DNA of 64,000 bases from Natronorubrum bangense (GTDB lineage Archaea > Halobacteriota > Halobacteria > Halobacteriales > Natrialbaceae), in assembly GCF_004799645.1 (NCBI RefSeq), contig NZ_CP031307.1, forward strand, positions 149,906 through 213,905, in the 5' to 3' direction. The notes beneath the pieces are model-generated. The model did no database searches. It was given only the letters and a program-made list of their open reading frames with translations, and was not told the origin of the DNA. Within the stretch, counting starts at the first letter, position 1. Each line of letters starts with the position of its first letter. Below are positions 61,787-64,000 of the stretch, in pieces. Position numbers and translations under genes: made by a program.

Positions 61787-63283
61787 GTCCTGACGACACG
61801 ATCACGGGGCTCTACGACTCCGGAGCCTCGCCTGACCGACAGCGCGAACTGCTGACGGCCGGCGACGTCCCTGTCGCCGTCTACGGGCTCGGAAAGATGG
61901 GGCTCCCACTCGCTGGCGTCTACGCCGAAATGACGGGGAACGTCACCGGCGTCGATATTGACCCGGCTGTTGTCGAGACGATCAACAGCGGAACGAGCCA
62001 CGTCGTCGGCGAGCCGGGACTCGAGACGCTCATTGCCGAGCAAGTCGAGCGCGGTCGACTCGAGGCGACAACAGATGGGCCGACTGCGGCGGCCAACGCA
62101 GCCATTCACGTGATCATCGTGCCGACGCTGCTCGATGACGACGGCGAGCCGAATCTCACGACCGTCGAATCGGTGATCGACGATATCGCGGCTGGCCTCT
62201 CACCCGGCGATCTCGTTATCGCCGAATCGACGCTGCCGCCGGAACCTGTCGAGACGTTCTCGAGCCACATCTGGTGGAGAAAAGCGGACTCGAGGCCGAC
62301 GAGTTCGGGCTCGCCTTTTGCCCGGAGCGAACGTCCTCGGGGACGGCGCTGCGGGACATTCGCGGCCAGTATCGAAGGTCGTTGGTGGCATCGACGAGGA
62401 GAGTATACGAGCCGCGACAATCGTGTACGATGAACTCTCTGACAACGACGTCCACCCGGTTTCGGACGCGACGACAGCGGAGTCCGTCAAAGTGTTCGAA
62501 GGGGTTTACCGCGACGTCAATATCGGACTGGCGAACGAACTCGGTCGGCTCGCCGACGAACTCGAGATTTCGGTCCGCGAAGCCATCGAGACGGCAAATG
62601 ATCTGCCGATGTGTCAGCTCCACGATCCTGGCCCGGGTGTCGGCGGCCACTGTATCCCCTACTACCCACACTTCCTGTTGTCCCGGATGGACGAGCCAAT
62701 GGAGCTCACACGGACTGCCCGACAGGTCAACACCGAGATGCCGTCGGTCGTCGTCGACCGTCTCGAGCGCCAACTCGCAGCGACCGGGACTGACCTCGCC
62801 AACACATCAGTGGTCGTCCTCGGCATAACGTATCGACCAGGCGTTGAAGAGACACGTGCCTCGCCGGCACTCGACGTTATCGACGAGTTGGCTGCTCGCG
62901 GTGCCGAGGTCGCTGGCATCGATCCGCTCGTTGACCCGGCTGAGTACGGCGCTCGCCCGGTCGAAATCGATGACCTCGCTGATGAGGCGTTCGACGCAGC
63001 TGTGATCGTCACGCCACATCAGGCGTTCGAAGAGATTTCCTGGGCCGACCTCGAGCCGATGGTCGTCGTCGACGGCCGAGATGCGGTCGATCTCTCGGGA
63101 ACGCCACACCGGGTGTACACACTTGGGGGCACAGCAAGCGGTCGAGCACCAACGGGTGGGAACGATGGCGACGAGATCGGCACGACTGATGACCAGTCGC
63201 TGACGGCAGATGGTGGATCGACCGACCGATCAATCGGGTCCCACACCGACCGCGATACGACCGAGGAAGCAAACGATGTATAA
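61783..63283 (+). pseudogene. UDP-sugar 6-dehydrogenase (UGDH/WecC-like), two frameshifts
   Basis: Starts MSPDDTITGLYDSGASPDRQ, then GLGKMGLPLAGVYAEMTGNVTGVD (NAD-binding), HVIIVPTLLDDDG, and after a one-base loss near 62238-62242 RDVLEPHLVEKSGLEADEFGLAFCPERTSSGTA. A second loss near 62371-62374 leads to VVGGIDEESIRAATIVYDELS and on to the catalytic GPGVGGHCIPYYP with active-site Cys, then GITYRPGVEETRASPALDVI. It oxidises UDP-hexose (or UDP-HexNAc) to the uronate. About 500 residues if repaired, with an acidic, Thr/Asp-rich tail. Overlaps the glycosyltransferase start by 8 bp. Confidence 0.9.
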
Positions 63284-64000
63284 AGGTAACCGAATCGGCG
63301 TCGTCGTCACGGCCTACAACGAGGACGCGTTCGTCGGCAGTGTCATCGAGACCGTTCCCGACTTCGTCGACCGGATCTACGTCGTCGACGACGCATCGCC
63401 GGACAACAGTTGGGAGGTGATCCAGCGGGTTAGCTCACGGATCAATGAGTGTGCCGAATCGGAACCCGAGCTCACGGTCACTGACGGCGGTGAAGGGCGA
63501 CGTGTCGTCCCGATCCGCCACGAGGAAAATCGGGGGTACGGCGCTGCGGTCAAGACGGGGTACAAACACGCCGTTGCGGACGAGATGGATGTTGTCGCCG
63601 TGCTGAACGGCGATGGCCAGATGGATCCCGAAATCTTAGATCGGATCATTGACCCGGTCGTCGAAGGAGAGGCAGACTACGCAAAGGGCAACCGACTGCT
63701 CAACCCCGAAGACCGACGGCATGTCGACGTTCCGGTTTTTCGGCAACGCGATGCTGACCGGGCTCTCGAAGTTCGCGTCGGGATACTGGACGATCGGTGA
63801 CCCGCAAAACGGCTACACCGCGATCTCTCGAGAGGCGATCGAAGAACTCGATCTCGAGGCAATCACGGATCGGTATGGGTTCCTGAACCATCTCCTCACG
63901 CATCTCAACGTCCACGAGCGCCGTGTCGCAGACGTTCCGATGACTGCGATCTACGGTAACGAAGAAAGCAGCATCCGGTACCGTTCCGTTCATCCAGTTC
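63276..64000 (+). pseudogene. Family 2 glycosyltransferase, frameshifted and partial at window edge
   Basis: Starts MYKGNRIGVVVTAYNEDAFVGSVIETVPDF at 63276, continues IYVVDDASPDNSWEVIQRV and VVAVLNGDGQMDPEILDRIIDP (GT2 DxD-like NGDGQMD) and GEADYAKGNRLLNPEDRRH. The frame breaks near 63715-63722; the natural continuation (MSTFRFFGNAMLTGLSKF, YWTIGDPQNGYTAISREAIEEL) runs to the right edge in another frame. Likely transfers a sugar to dolichol phosphate or a growing surface glycan. The right end is missing, so the rest of the enzyme is unknown. Confidence 0.88.

Overview
The window comes from an extremely halophilic archaeon (class Halobacteria). The evidence is the strongly acidic predicted proteins, GC-rich coding sequence with many ctcgag/gtcgac motifs, frequent start codons without a Shine-Dalgarno sequence, and family content: Orc1/Cdc6 with ORB repeats, MTH865-like, DUF7344/DUF7521/DUF7282-type proteins, SipW-type secreted proteins, an archaetidylserine decarboxylase and an Lrp-TrkA_C regulator. 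It looks chromosomal. Genus cannot be fixed from sequence reading alone.

Layout. 1-13.2 kb holds housekeeping and stress genes: a partial carboxyltransferase-like gene, an anchored acidic protein, an Lhr-type helicase, a PAS/GAF histidine kinase, a phosphatidylserine decarboxylase-like enzyme, MTH865-like and RHH proteins, cobyric acid synthase, USP proteins, a lipoprotein and a wHTH/membrane pair. 13.4-16.6 kb holds a hydrolase, a complete TnpB element and a TnpB deletion derivative whose RuvC region carries two palindromes. 16.8-22.6 kb is a potassium/amino-acid transport block (USP, TrkH, APC permease with USP tail, Lrp-TrkA_C regulator, zinc ribbon). 22.7-25.1 kb is a mobile scar: a frameshifted IS1595-type transposase and a tyrosine recombinase with a degraded active site. 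25.2-33.6 kb is a nine-gene Mrp-type cation/proton antiporter operon on the minus strand.

34.3-42.4 kb is an acyl-CoA catabolic set (acyl-CoA dehydrogenase, MaoC hydratase, class III CoA-transferase, thiolase, MmgE/PrpD). A compact replication-origin cassette sits in its middle: ORB-ORB-cdc6-ORB-ORB-AT-rich core-inverted ORB (37.90-39.61 kb). pyrD follows, and a dihydroorotase lies at 48.4 kb. 44.2-48.1 kb is a surface-protein export module: DUF7344-type regulator, Sec11-type signal peptidase, an acidic secreted protein and a SipW-type secreted protein. Two copies of one small inverted-repeat element (MITE-like) lie at 34.0 and 46.4 kb.

49.9-64.0 kb is rich in envelope and regulatory genes: sugar epimerase, membrane proteins, DUF7282 protein with pentapeptide repeats, three small HTH regulators, two more DUF7344-type proteins, and a sugar-biosynthesis operon (acyltransferase, DegT aminotransferase, Gfo/Idh oxidoreductase, UDP-sugar dehydrogenase, glycosyltransferase). 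The last four genes of that operon carry about seven frame disruptions. Five of them read as one-base contractions of G or C runs, which points to sequencing/assembly error or recent slippage decay. No tRNA, rRNA or CRISPR array was recognised.
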